The notes beneath the pieces were generated by a model. The model saw nothing but the letters and a program-made list of their open reading frames with translations. It was not told the origin of the DNA and did not search any database. Positions 18,280 through 26,628 of a DNA stretch of 64,000 nt are shown here, one piece after another. Each line of letters opens with the position of its first letter. The first letter of the stretch is position 1. The translations under genes and the position numbers were made by a program. The stretch comes from Streptomyces sp. V1I1 (GTDB lineage Bacteria; Actinomycetota; Actinomycetes; Streptomycetales; Streptomycetaceae), in the NCBI RefSeq assembly GCF_030817355.1, contig NZ_JAUSZH010000001.1:558001-622000 (forward strand). Reading direction: 5' to 3'.

Positions 18280-19691
18280 CGCGTGCCCACCTCCGCGTGT
18301 GCCGTACCGGCCAAGGTCCACTCGGCCTCGGTCCGCCAGCCGCCCCGCCACCGTTCCAGCAGGACATGCGCATCGGCACGTTCGCTGTTGCGGCAGGTCG
18401 CGTGGCTGCCGTCCGGGTCCGTGTAGTCGAGCGCGAGCGTGCGCTCCTCGGGCTGGGTGACCTCGACGCGGATACGGCGCAGGCCCGCGCGCCCGGTCAC
18501 CGTCCATGTGGGCAGACCGATGGCGGCGCGGAACCGGCCCAGTCCGGCCCAGCCGACCGCCGTGCGCTCCGCCCTTCGCGGCCAGGTGCGGCCGCCCCGG
18601 CGAAGCCGCAGGAAGACCAGTGGGGGCAGCCGGCGCAGCCCCGGCCGGGTGGAGACCGCGGCGACGAGTTCCAGCACATCGCCCGATCCCAGATCGGCGT
18701 GCAGCCAGGCCCAGCGGTGCGCGTTGCCGTGGCCGTAGATCCGGGCGGAGGCTCCGGGCGCGCCGGCCGGCGTCAGGGTCGTGTTCTCGTACCCGAATGT
18801 CCCGGCGTACGTGGCCCGCGCGGCCGGCAGCATCTGCGCCGCGGGCAGCAGAGGGCGACGCCAGGACCAGCGAGGGAAGGTGAACAGCGGTGCCCCGTCG
18901 GCCTGTTCGGCCAGGTCCCAGCGCAGTGCGCCCGCCGAGCCGGACAACCGGCCGGGTCCGGCAAGGACGCCGTCAGCGGTGAAGCCGTCCCCGCCCCCGG
19001 TCCACTTCGCGGGGCCGAAGCGGGCGTGCCGTACCGGACCGTCCTTGGGGAACACCGCGGCCCAGCCGTGAGCGAACGGTTCGGACCCATCGGCCGGTGC
19101 GGTGAGTTCGTGGTGCAGCCACAGTCCGGTGCCGGTCGCCGGGTCGGTCACCGTCGTGTACCAGACTTCGGTGCGGCCCGGCTCGCCGTTCCAGCGCGGC
19201 GCCATGTGCGAAGCCGCGTCCTCCTGCCGCGGAAAACGGAAGCTCGCGAGGAAGGGCGCGAGCCCCGTCGTCACCGGGAAGCGCAGCGTGCCTTCGCCGG
19301 CCGGCACTCCCTCTTCGTACAGCGTGAATGGCAGCACCGTCATCGACGTCAGCGGCCGGCGCGGCGTCACTGACTTCCACCCGTCGAGGGTGAGTCGGCG
19401 ATCGCCGGCCGTGAACGAGATCCGGTAGCGGATACGCCGCCTGGCCAGCGGTGATATCTCCAACTCGCCCCCGATACAAGGATCGTCGGCCCATCCGGCG
19501 ATACGTATCCGCCCTGTGATCCGCGCGTCGGTCGTGCCACGCAGGCGCAGCACGCGATCCGCCGTGGCGCTCAGGTCGAGGCGCACCGGGCGGGCCCGGT
19601 CCTCGCCGTCGAGCCGGACCGTGCCGAGCATGGTCTCCCGGAAAGCGGTGCCCCGGGTGCCCAGGAATCCCTCAGGTGTACGCCTGCTCAT
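18276..19691 (-). CDS. Beta-rich protein coupled to the GMC oxidoreductase
   Basis: A 471-residue protein with few helices and many Trp and aromatic residues. The first 130 residues (FRETMLGTVRLDG to LTSMTVLPFTLYEEG) resemble a cholesterol-oxidase-associated beta domain; the rest (EVWYTTVTDPATGTGLWLHH, GHGNAHRWAWLHADLG) resembles lipocalin-like, CrtC-type proteins that bind polyisoprenoids or lipids. No catalytic motif is evident. Four-base overlaps at both ends tie it to the GntR regulator and the oxidoreductase, so it probably handles the same hydrophobic substrate. Family assignment is tentative. Confidence 0.7.
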   Translation of the reverse strand: MSRRTPEGFLGTRGTAFRETMLGTVRLDGEDRARPVRLDLSATADRVLRLRGTTDARITGRIRIAGWADDPCIGGELEISPLARRRIRYRISFTAGDRRLTLDGWKSVTPRRPLTSMTVLPFTLYEEGVPAGEGTLRFPVTTGLAPFLASFRFPRQEDAASHMAPRWNGEPGRTEVWYTTVTDPATGTGLWLHHELTAPADGSEPFAHGWAAVFPKDGPVRHARFGPAKWTGGGDGFTADGVLAGPGRLSGSAGALRWDLAEQADGAPLFTFPRWSWRRPLLPAAQMLPAARATYAGTFGYENTTLTPAGAPGASARIYGHGNAHRWAWLHADLGSGDVLELVAAVSTRPGLRRLPPLVFLRLRRGGRTWPRRAERTAVGWAGLGRFRAAIGLPTWTVTGRAGLRRIRVEVTQPEERTLALDYTDPDGSHATCRNSERADAHVLLERWRGGWRTEAEWTLAGTAHAEVGTR

Positions 19692-20374
19692 GCGAGGCCC
19701 TCCAGCATGATCCGCTCCGTCGCCGTCAGATACGCATCGGCTGCCCGCCTCGCAGCTGCCTGGTCGCCCGCCGCCACGGCTTCGACCACCGGTTCCAGCC
19801 TGGCGTGTGCGGCATCGCGGCTGTTGAACGGGCCCACGAGGGCGGCCCGCACCGGCGCGTAGGCGTTGAAGAGGGTGTTGGTCAGCAGTACGTAGACACG
19901 ATTCCCGGTGGCACGGGCCAGCGCCCGGTGCACCTCGATGTCGGCCAGCTGCACTGCGTCCCCGCCCTCGGCCACCCGTACCGCCGCCAGCAGGCCACGC
20001 AGCTCGGCACGCTGTTCCTCGGTGGCGCGCGCCGCTGCCCGCTCGGCAATCAACGCGCCGATGCTGCGCCGCACTTCGAAGATCTCGCGCACCCAGTCCG
20101 GGCTGTGCCTTACCAGCATGGGCAGCAGATCGGCCCCACCGAGCCGCGCATAGTCGCGCACCCGGGTGCCCACTCCGTGCCGTGTCTCCAGCAGTCCGGC
20201 CTGGACGAGGCGGCCGAAAGCGTGCTTGAGGGTGGTGCGGGTGACGCCGTATCCGTCGGCGAGTCGGCGCTCCGGCGGCAGATAGCTGCCTGCCGGATGC
20301 CGCCCGGCGAGGATGTCCTCGCGCAAGCGGGTTTCCAGGACATCGACGATGGTCTCGCGGGGCAGCGCCTCCAT
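19688..20374 (-). CDS. GntR family regulator, FadR type
   Basis: A 228-residue regulator. Residues about 8-75 form the winged helix (LREDILAGRHPAGSYLPPER, YGVTRTTLKHAFGRLVQAGL); the C-terminal helical FCD-like domain has EIFEVRRSIGALIAERAAARA and DIEVHRALARATGN. AAGGAAGG precedes ATG 20374. First gene of the operon with the beta-rich protein and GMC oxidoreductase, and directly behind a perfect inverted repeat, so it probably represses its own operon in response to a lipid-like ligand. Confidence 0.88.
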   Translation of the reverse strand: MEALPRETIVDVLETRLREDILAGRHPAGSYLPPERRLADGYGVTRTTLKHAFGRLVQAGLLETRHGVGTRVRDYARLGGADLLPMLVRHSPDWVREIFEVRRSIGALIAERAAARATEEQRAELRGLLAAVRVAEGGDAVQLADIEVHRALARATGNRVYVLLTNTLFNAYAPVRAALVGPFNSRDAAHARLEPVVEAVAAGDQAAARRAADAYLTATERIMLEGLA

Positions 20375-20390
20375 GCCGTCCTTCCTTCTC

Positions 20391-20423
20391 GATTCAGTGG
20401 CTCAGTGGATGAGCCACTGAATC
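20391..20423. promoter_or_regulatory. Perfect 14-bp inverted repeat, likely GntR operator
   Basis: Arms GATTCAGTGGCTCA at 20391-20404 and TGAGCCACTGAATC at 20410-20423 pair perfectly around GTGGA. The site starts 17 bp upstream of the GntR start codon and overlaps where promoter or leader must lie. An autoregulatory operator is the simplest reading; a leader hairpin is the alternative. Confidence 0.75.
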
Positions 20424-20513
20424 AGGGGCGAAGAGTGAAGTCAACGAGTAAGCCAGCGATCCGGGGGACAACCCCGGGCCCCGTGACTGGCGTTGGCGCG
20501 GCCCGCATCGCCA

Positions 20514-20735
20514 TCAGCGGCCGGGCTGTGGACGGGGAGGCAGCCCCGGAGGCACAACCCAAACCGCGGGGGAACGTTTTCCCTCCGGGGGTGCCCGACG
20601 GGCCGGGGCATCAGACGAGCGCAGCTGCGCACACCACATGCAGCTGTCGTCCTCATGCTTCGCAGAGGCGAGCCAATACGCGCCCACCAGCCGGGCGTCG
20701 GGAAGCGGGATCGGGTCGTTGCCGGAGACGTTCAT
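20514..20735 (-). CDS. Possible small protein, 73 residues
   Basis: An open frame from ATG 20735 reads MNVSGNDPIPLPDARLVGAY, then WLASAKHEDDSCMWCAQL with a CxxC pair, then a Pro/Arg-rich tail. It follows the SpoIIE phosphatase gene on the same strand. The ribosome binding site is poor and I do not recognise a family, so this may be a chance frame in the 470-bp gap. Confidence 0.3.
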   Translation of the reverse strand: MNVSGNDPIPLPDARLVGAYWLASAKHEDDSCMWCAQLRSSDAPARRAPPEGKRSPAVWVVPPGLPPRPQPGR

Positions 20736-20845
20736 ACCCGGCCCAACGCTGCAAACCGGCGGAGGGGAACGGAGTCCCGCGGCCATGCAACCGAACCGTC
20801 ACCCAGGAGCCGCCACGGCGGCCGGCCGGGTCAGTCCTAAGATCA

Positions 20846-23251
20846 TCACGCCGACGGGAATGCCAGTTCCGTCCAGATGGTCTTTCCGGACTCTGTGTAG
20901 CGCGTTCCCCATCTGTGAACCAGTTGCGCGACGATGAACAGTCCGCGCCCGCCTTCGTCGTCGTCCGCACTGTGGCGGAGGTGCGGTGAGGTGTGGCCCG
21001 TGTCCGCGACTTCGCATACGAGCGTGCGATCACGGATGAGGCGCAGGAGCAGCGGCCCGTCGGCGTGCCTGACCGCGTTGGTGACCAGCTCACTGACGAC
21101 AAGCTCGGTCGAGAACGACATCTCTTCCAGGTCCCATTCGCGAAGCTTGCCGATAGCCAGCTCCCGGGCATGGCCAACCGCGACCGGTTCGGCGGGCAGG
21201 TCCCAGGCCGCGACCTGCGCGGCATCGAGTTCGCGGGTACGCACGAGCAGCAGTGCCGTGTCGTCGGCTGTCGTGCCATCCGGCAGGAGCTCCGACACAG
21301 CCCGGTCGCAGACGTCTTCCAGGGACCCGCGGCGGTCGCTGAGCACTCGGCCCAGGACGTCCAGCCCCTGATCGATGTCGCGGTCGCGGGCTTCGACCAG
21401 GCCATCGGTGAAGAGGGCTACCAGGCTGCCCACCGGCAGCTCGAGTTCCATGGACTCGAACGGCAGGCCGCCGAGCCCCAGCGGCGGGCCGGCCGGCAGG
21501 TCCGGGAAGGACAGGCGGCCGTCGGGGTCCACGATCGCCGGCGGCAGGTGCCCTGCCCGGGCCATGGTGCATCGTCGCGAGACCGGATCGTAGACCGCGT
21601 AGAGACAGGTGGCGCCGGTGGCGTCGTCCATGTGCGGGTCGGCAGGCGTGCCGGCGGCGTCCGACTGATCCTCCGCCGACTGGCCCACCAGATCGTCGAG
21701 TCGCTTGAGCAACTCGTCGGGGGCCAAGTCCAGCTGGGCGAGCGCACGTACGGTCGTGCGCAGCCGTCCCATGGTGGCCGCCGCCTGGAGGCCGTGACCG
21801 ACCACGTCACCGACGACGAGTCCGACCCTGGTACCGGAGAGCGCGATGACGTCGAACCAGTCGCCGCCGACTCCTGTCACGTCGTCCGTGGGCAGGTAGC
21901 GATGGGCCAGGTCGACCGCCGATGGCTGCGGCAGGTGCTGCGGCAGCAGTTGGCGCTGAAGGACGATGGAGGCGGTGCGTTCACGGGTGAAGCGTCGGGC
22001 GTTGTCGATGCACACCGCCGTACGAGTGGTCAGCTCGTCGGCGAGCGCGACCTCGCCACTGTCGAAGGTGGCTGACGGGGCGCCGCGATGGAAGGTGACG
22101 AGTCCCAGCATGTTGCCCCCGGCCCGCAACGGCACGACCAGGGTGTCGTCCACGAGCACGAGTCCGCCCGAGGAGAGACTGCGGTACTGGGGTGAACCTG
22201 GCGGGTAATCGACGGGAGAAGGCGGACGCGACTCCCCCGGACCGCCCGCCCCGCCGTTCGCCGTGGCCGATCGGGAGGCGACCCGTACGAGGTCCGTCCT
22301 TCCCGGGGCTCCGGTGCCCAGCACATCGCCTTCCCGGACCTCCCTCGCAAGGTCGACTGTGACAGTGCTCGCGAATCCCGGCACCGCCACATCCGTGACC
22401 TCCTCAGCGGTGACGATCATGTCCAGGGAGTTGCCGATTCCGCGGCCGGCCTCGACGAGCAGAGCCAGCCGCTTCTGGGCCTCGTAGCGATCGGTGATGT
22501 CGAATGCGTCCTCGCATACTCCGAACACGTGCCCGTCGGCGTCCTGGAGCCGGTAGTAGGAGCATGACCAGAGGTGGTCCGTTCCGGGCTCGCTGGGTGG
22601 CTGGCCACGGAAGTGGAGGTCGAGGATCGGTTCGCCGGTGTCGATTACGTAGTGCATCACCGCATCGAGAGTGTCCGGGTACCCCTCGGTCAAAAACCTG
22701 CCCTCGGAGTACAGCTCATCGGCCCGCATACCGCGGAACTCGGCGAACGGCTGTCCGATCTCCCGTTCGTACGCGGCGTTGCACCACGTCAGGCGCAGGT
22801 CGGTGTCGTAGATGGCCAGACCGACGGGCGACTGGGTGGCGAGCCCCTCCAGTAGAGCCAGCCCGGATTCCCACAGCCGCAGATGCTCCAGCTCGGCCGC
22901 GACGAGAACGCGAGCCGCCGTGCCACTACCGGTCAGAGGGGACACCGCTGTTGCGAGCAGCAGCTCGTGGCCGTCCCGGTGCCGGGCGACGCGGATGTCG
23001 CTTCCGCTCAACCGGGGCCCCATGGTCGGCTCGGCTGCCTGAGCAGCTGTGAATCCGGAGTCCTGCCGGGGCGGCAGGAACGTATCCAGGTGCTTCCCGA
23101 TGATCTCGTGCGGCGGATAGCCGAGGAGATCCTCGGCCGCGGGCCCCCAGCCGATGACCGTGTCCTGGGCGTCGAGAACCACCGTGGCAGCCCTGGTGAC
23201 GTCGAGCGGACCACGGAAATCGGCGCTCTTGGCCGCCTTCCACGCGCTCAT
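20846..23251 (-). CDS. PAS-GAF-SpoIIE phosphatase-HATPase protein
   Basis: An 801-residue cytoplasmic signalling protein. In order: a PAS domain (about 15-75, VVLDAQDTVIGWGPAAEDLLGY), a second PAS (about 145-265, PVGLAIYDTDLRLTWCNAAYE), a GAF domain (about 285-430), a PP2C/SpoIIE phosphatase (about 450-665, VGGDWFDVIALSG, VVGDVVGHGLQAAATMG, LFTDGLVEARDRD, DDTALLLV), and a C-terminal HATPase (LVVSELVTNAVRHADGP). Such proteins act on anti-sigma-factor antagonists, combining phosphatase and kinase ends. ATG 23251 is chosen because the PAS begins soon after it. Confidence 0.88.
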   Translation of the reverse strand: MSAWKAAKSADFRGPLDVTRAATVVLDAQDTVIGWGPAAEDLLGYPPHEIIGKHLDTFLPPRQDSGFTAAQAAEPTMGPRLSGSDIRVARHRDGHELLLATAVSPLTGSGTAARVLVAAELEHLRLWESGLALLEGLATQSPVGLAIYDTDLRLTWCNAAYEREIGQPFAEFRGMRADELYSEGRFLTEGYPDTLDAVMHYVIDTGEPILDLHFRGQPPSEPGTDHLWSCSYYRLQDADGHVFGVCEDAFDITDRYEAQKRLALLVEAGRGIGNSLDMIVTAEEVTDVAVPGFASTVTVDLAREVREGDVLGTGAPGRTDLVRVASRSATANGGAGGPGESRPPSPVDYPPGSPQYRSLSSGGLVLVDDTLVVPLRAGGNMLGLVTFHRGAPSATFDSGEVALADELTTRTAVCIDNARRFTRERTASIVLQRQLLPQHLPQPSAVDLAHRYLPTDDVTGVGGDWFDVIALSGTRVGLVVGDVVGHGLQAAATMGRLRTTVRALAQLDLAPDELLKRLDDLVGQSAEDQSDAAGTPADPHMDDATGATCLYAVYDPVSRRCTMARAGHLPPAIVDPDGRLSFPDLPAGPPLGLGGLPFESMELELPVGSLVALFTDGLVEARDRDIDQGLDVLGRVLSDRRGSLEDVCDRAVSELLPDGTTADDTALLLVRTRELDAAQVAAWDLPAEPVAVGHARELAIGKLREWDLEEMSFSTELVVSELVTNAVRHADGPLLLRLIRDRTLVCEVADTGHTSPHLRHSADDDEGGRGLFIVAQLVHRWGTRYTESGKTIWTELAFPSA

Positions 23252-23481
23252 GGCGCCACACCAGCCCGGTTCATTACCTCCAGAATCGGCCCTGACCGGG
23301 CCCGGCACAACCGCGATGCCGGTCCTCCGGGCCTCCCATGAGCGCCATGGCCCTGACAAACCTTCCGTTCGCCGTCCGCCCCGGCGGCCTGGGGCTTCGC
23401 CGCGGAGGCGGAAGCCGCGGAGGCGACCTACCGTGGTCCGGGGAGCGCCATCTCCGAACCGACGTTCCGCAGGAGGCCGCA

Positions 23482-23778
23482 ATGGAGGACTACTTCGTCT
23501 GGGTCACGACGCGCCGCATCAAGCCGGGCACTCTGGAGGAGTTCGAGAGGGCATGGCGACCGGGCTCGACTCCGCACGGCCTGCGCCGCGCCTACGCGTA
23601 CTGGTCCGAGGACGGGCAGGAGATCACCGGGGTGTCGTTCTGGGACTCCCGGGAAGCGTGCGACTCCTGGCGGACCTCCGACGGGGAGAAGCAACGGCGT
23701 GATGCCATGGCCCCGTACGTCGTCGACGAGCGGGAAGGCTTCTACCGCGGCGGCGAACTCAACGTCCCCGGTCAGTGA
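23482..23778 (+). CDS. Small ABM/dimeric alpha-beta barrel-type protein
   Basis: A 98-residue protein with a perfect AGGAGG upstream of ATG 23482. The sequence (MEDYFVWVTTRRIKPGTLEE, FERAWRP, AYAYWSEDGQEITGVSFWDS) fits the antibiotic-biosynthesis-monooxygenase-like dimeric barrel fold. Substrate unknown. It diverges from the phosphatase gene, and the open frame before 23482 has no coding support. Confidence 0.72.
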   Translation: MEDYFVWVTTRRIKPGTLEEFERAWRPGSTPHGLRRAYAYWSEDGQEITGVSFWDSREACDSWRTSDGEKQRRDAMAPYVVDEREGFYRGGELNVPGQ

Positions 23779-24153
23779 TCAGACCGGCGGGCTGAGGCCG
23801 GCCCGTACACCCCAGGCGCATCCACTGCGCATGCGAAACGACCGCCGACGGCACCCGATGCCCGCTGCCGTCTGGCAGGGACGGGCTGAAGTGGAGAACC
23901 TCACTCCGGAGGCGGAGAGTGAGCAGCTGAGGCCGACGCTCCCGATCAATTGATCGGGCAAGGACCTGGCCTCCATGGGGCCGACCGGCCCCGGACAACG
24001 GGGGCCGCCACCTATCGAGACGTCGGGAATTACGGCGTCGACGTGTGCGAGCCGCCCGTACCTCTACCCCCTCTGCCGCCACCTCACAGGAGCACCCACG
24101 CGCGGCATTCGAGATCAGTCCGCGCGCGGCCCTTCACAGATGGAGGATTCGAG
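23779..24153. other. Intergenic with an 18-bp perfect palindrome
   Basis: No gene is supported. At 23941-23958 the sequence CCCGATCAATTGATCGGG is a perfect palindrome with an AT-rich centre, unusual in this GC-rich context. It lies about 200 bp upstream of the DUF5133 gene and could be an operator. Confidence 0.5.
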
Positions 24154-24387
24154 ATGCTGCTGCCGGACAAAGGCCGTGTTCGCAGTCTCCTCATCCGGTT
24201 CAGGGAACTGGAGCGCCGAATGCTTGCCAACCCGATGCACAACGACACCCGCGCTCGATTCGAAGACGTGGCGTACACCCTGTGCATCCTCATGGGGCAA
24301 CGAACGGCACGCGATGCCGTCCTCCAGGCAGAGCGGTATCTCAAGGCTCCAACAGCACAGCTTGCCCGTTTCTCGCTGCGGAAATAG
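24154..24387 (+). CDS. DUF5133 protein
   Basis: A 77-residue protein whose FRELERRMLANPMHNDTRAR and FEDVAYTLCILMGQRTARDA segments match the Streptomyces DUF5133 family; a second member lies at 41379. GGAGG precedes ATG 24154. All-helical; function unknown. Confidence 0.8.
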   Translation: MLLPDKGRVRSLLIRFRELERRMLANPMHNDTRARFEDVAYTLCILMGQRTARDAVLQAERYLKAPTAQLARFSLRK

Positions 24388-24467
24388 CCCGACCTCGGGG
24401 CGGGTCATTTTGCCTCGGGCCGGGTACCCGAATCATCCCCACCCGGCCCATGACGAGGACGGTACCC

Positions 24468-25085
24468 GTGAAGAAGTACGCACAGGACACCCCCGGTGGC
24501 GGGGCACCGGGACTGCCACCGGACCGCACCCAGAGCATCCTGGAGGCCACCAAGCAGGTGGCCGGCAGGCTCAAGAGCGGCGGGTATCCATTCGCTCTGG
24601 CCGGCAGTGTTGCCGCCTACGCGCACGGCGTGCCGGCCAGCCTCCAGCACGACACCGACTTCTGCATTCTGCGCGAGGACGCCCAAGCCGTGACCGAGGC
24701 GCTGGAGGCCGACGGTATCGAGGTGCGCATCGCGCCCGAGGACTGGCTGATCAAGGCCAGGAGCCACGGTGAGGAGATCGACCTCATCCTCGAACTGGCG
24801 CAGCAGCCCGTGACCAGAGAGCTGCTCGACCGGGCGGAGACCCTGCCCGTGGACTCCGTACATATGCCGGTGCTGTCCCCGACCGACCTGATGGGCAGCC
24901 TGCTCCATGCCTTCTCGGAGCACCACTGCGACTTCGGGTCTGTACTGCCCATCGCCAGGACACTCCGGGAAAAGATCGACTGGGACCGCCTACGCCGAGA
25001 ACACCAGGCTTCGCCCATGCCCGACGCCTTCCTCTACCTCCTCGAGCGTCTGGACGTCATCGAACGACGGGAGGCAATGCCATGA
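24468..25085 (+). CDS. Nucleotidyltransferase-like protein
   Basis: A 205-residue protein resembling the DUF1814/MNT-like nucleotidyltransferase superfamily: SGGYPFALAGSVAAYAHG, then QHDTDFCILRED as the paired acidic motif, and EEIDLILELAQ as the third acidic residue region. GTG 24468 has GAGGA eight bases upstream; ATG 24450 is an alternative. Its stop overlaps the next start (ATGA), making it the first of three coupled genes. The fold suggests nucleotide transfer to RNA, protein or a small molecule; the target is unknown. Confidence 0.72.
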   Translation: MKKYAQDTPGGGAPGLPPDRTQSILEATKQVAGRLKSGGYPFALAGSVAAYAHGVPASLQHDTDFCILREDAQAVTEALEADGIEVRIAPEDWLIKARSHGEEIDLILELAQQPVTRELLDRAETLPVDSVHMPVLSPTDLMGSLLHAFSEHHCDFGSVLPIARTLREKIDWDRLRREHQASPMPDAFLYLLERLDVIERREAMP

Positions 25086-25336
25086 CCGGCTCGGACACCG
25101 TCGAGTACCGCATTGCCCACCTGCGGGACCGCCTGGCAGGCGGGGCGATCGCAGAGCTGGGAGTGCGGATCGAGCTACGGGGAGACAGCGTCCTGCTTTC
25201 CGGCACCGTCGCCAGCGCCGCCTCCCGGGACGAGATCCTGCGTATCGCCAAGGAGGAGCTGGCTGGAATCCCGGTCCGTGAAGACCTGTTCGTGGTCTGC
25301 TCCGATGCCCCCGACCATCCCGAGGAGCTGGCGTGA
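25082..25336 (+). CDS. BON-domain protein
   Basis: An 84-residue protein whose residues 10-75 form a BON-like domain (AIAELGVRIELRGDSVLLSG, TVASAASRDEILRIAKEELA). No signal peptide is visible, unlike envelope OsmY-type BON proteins, so it is probably cytoplasmic. Starts inside the stop of the nucleotidyltransferase gene and ends inside the start of the phosphoesterase gene. Confidence 0.75.
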   Translation: MTGSDTVEYRIAHLRDRLAGGAIAELGVRIELRGDSVLLSGTVASAASRDEILRIAKEELAGIPVREDLFVVCSDAPDHPEELA

Positions 25337-26112
25337 TCCGTGTAGCAGCGGTCGGCGACATCCACCTGGGGCCGGACAGCGCGGGGGTGCTTCGGCCCGC
25401 CTTCGAGACCCTGAGCGAGTGCGCGGACCTGCTGCTGCTCGCCGGTGATCTGACGCGGCACGGCACGGCGGACGAGGCCGAGGTAGTCGCGAGGGAGGTG
25501 GCCGCACTGGACGTGCCGGTCGTGGCGGTCCTGGGTAACCACGACTATCACAGTGACCAGCAGGCCGAGGTGACGGACGTACTGGCCGGGGCTGGGGTGA
25601 CCGTCCTCGAGGGCGAGGGAACGATCCTGGACATCGGCGGGGTACTGGTCGGCGTCGCCGGAACCAAGGGCTTCGGCGGAGGATTCGCCGGACGCAGCGG
25701 CGACGAGTTCGGCGAACCGGAGATGAAGGCATTCATCCGCTACACCCGGCGCTGCGCGGACGGCCTGCGCGATGCCCTGGACGGGCTGAGGGAGCGCGGC
25801 TGTGCCGTACGGATCGCGTTGACGCACTTCGCACCCGTCCCGGACACCCTGGCGGGCGAGCCACTGGAGATCTTTCCCTTCCTGGGCAGCTACCTGCTGG
25901 CCGAGGCAGTGGATGAGGCCGGGGCCGACCTGGCTGTCCACGGCCATGCCCACATGGGCAAGGAACACGGCATGACCAGCGGCGGGGTACGGGTGCGCAA
26001 TGTCGCCCAGCCGGTCATCGGCCGCGCGTTCGCCATCTACCAGCTGCCGGTGGACGCCCAAGGCAACAGGAGTCGCCGGCCGTTCGACTCAGGCCGCGGC
26101 ACTTCGCGGTAG
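25333..26112 (+). CDS. Calcineurin-like metallophosphoesterase
   Basis: A 259-residue phosphoesterase with the complete metal set: GDIHLG (residues 8-13), GDLT near 39, GNHDY near 68, a His in LTHFAP near 165, and HGHAH near 198. The GTG start at 25333 overlaps the BON gene stop. A nucleotidyltransferase, a binding domain and a phosphoesterase in one coupled operon could add and remove a nucleotide group on a common target, but this is inference. Confidence 0.85.
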   Translation: MIRVAAVGDIHLGPDSAGVLRPAFETLSECADLLLLAGDLTRHGTADEAEVVAREVAALDVPVVAVLGNHDYHSDQQAEVTDVLAGAGVTVLEGEGTILDIGGVLVGVAGTKGFGGGFAGRSGDEFGEPEMKAFIRYTRRCADGLRDALDGLRERGCAVRIALTHFAPVPDTLAGEPLEIFPFLGSYLLAEAVDEAGADLAVHGHAHMGKEHGMTSGGVRVRNVAQPVIGRAFAIYQLPVDAQGNRSRRPFDSGRGTSR

Positions 26113-26237
26113 ACGTCGCGGTCCAGTGCCCCATTTGCGGCGGGAGGATCGGAGACGCACTGTGGATGGCGCGGCCCTCAGCCGTCAGGGAGGGGGCACA
26201 CCCGATCCGATGCAGCTCTGTGAGAGGAGCGACAGCG

Positions 26238-26561
26238 ATGCCGAGGGGCTCGAGTTCCAAACGAGAACGACAGTACGAACACATCAAGGAGAGCGCCGAG
26301 GAACGAGGCGAGAGCACGAAGCGAGCCAAGGAAATCGCCGCACGCACGGTCAACAAGGAACGTGCACGCGCTGGTGAGTCCCGTACGGCCAGCAAGAGCT
26401 CCACACAGGACATGTCGTCCTCGAAGCGTGGCGGGCAGCGTTCCCACAGTGGGTCCGAGGGTCCGACCTACGACCAGCTGTACGCGGAGGCTCAGCGCCG
26501 CAATATCCAGGGGCGCTCGTCCATGAACAAGTCCGAACTCAAAAAGTCCCTTGGCCACTGA
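26238..26561 (+). CDS. Basic Rho_N/SAP-like protein (plasmid stabilisation type)
   Basis: A 107-residue, highly charged protein. The N-terminal half is Lys/Arg/Glu-rich (SKRERQYEHIKESAEERGES); the C-terminal half has YDQLYAEAQRRNIQGRSSMN plus KSELKKSLG, a Rho_N/SAP-like nucleic-acid-binding motif. Streptomyces homologues are often named plasmid stabilisation protein without direct evidence. GAGGAG precedes ATG 26238. Confidence 0.72.
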   Translation: MPRGSSSKRERQYEHIKESAEERGESTKRAKEIAARTVNKERARAGESRTASKSSTQDMSSSKRGGQRSHSGSEGPTYDQLYAEAQRRNIQGRSSMNKSELKKSLGH

Positions 26562-26628
26562 CCTCCGGTGCGGCGGTCCGGTGCGGCTGAGAGCGGCCGT
26601 TCGCTGCGCGCCCGAGGCGAGGGGCTCA

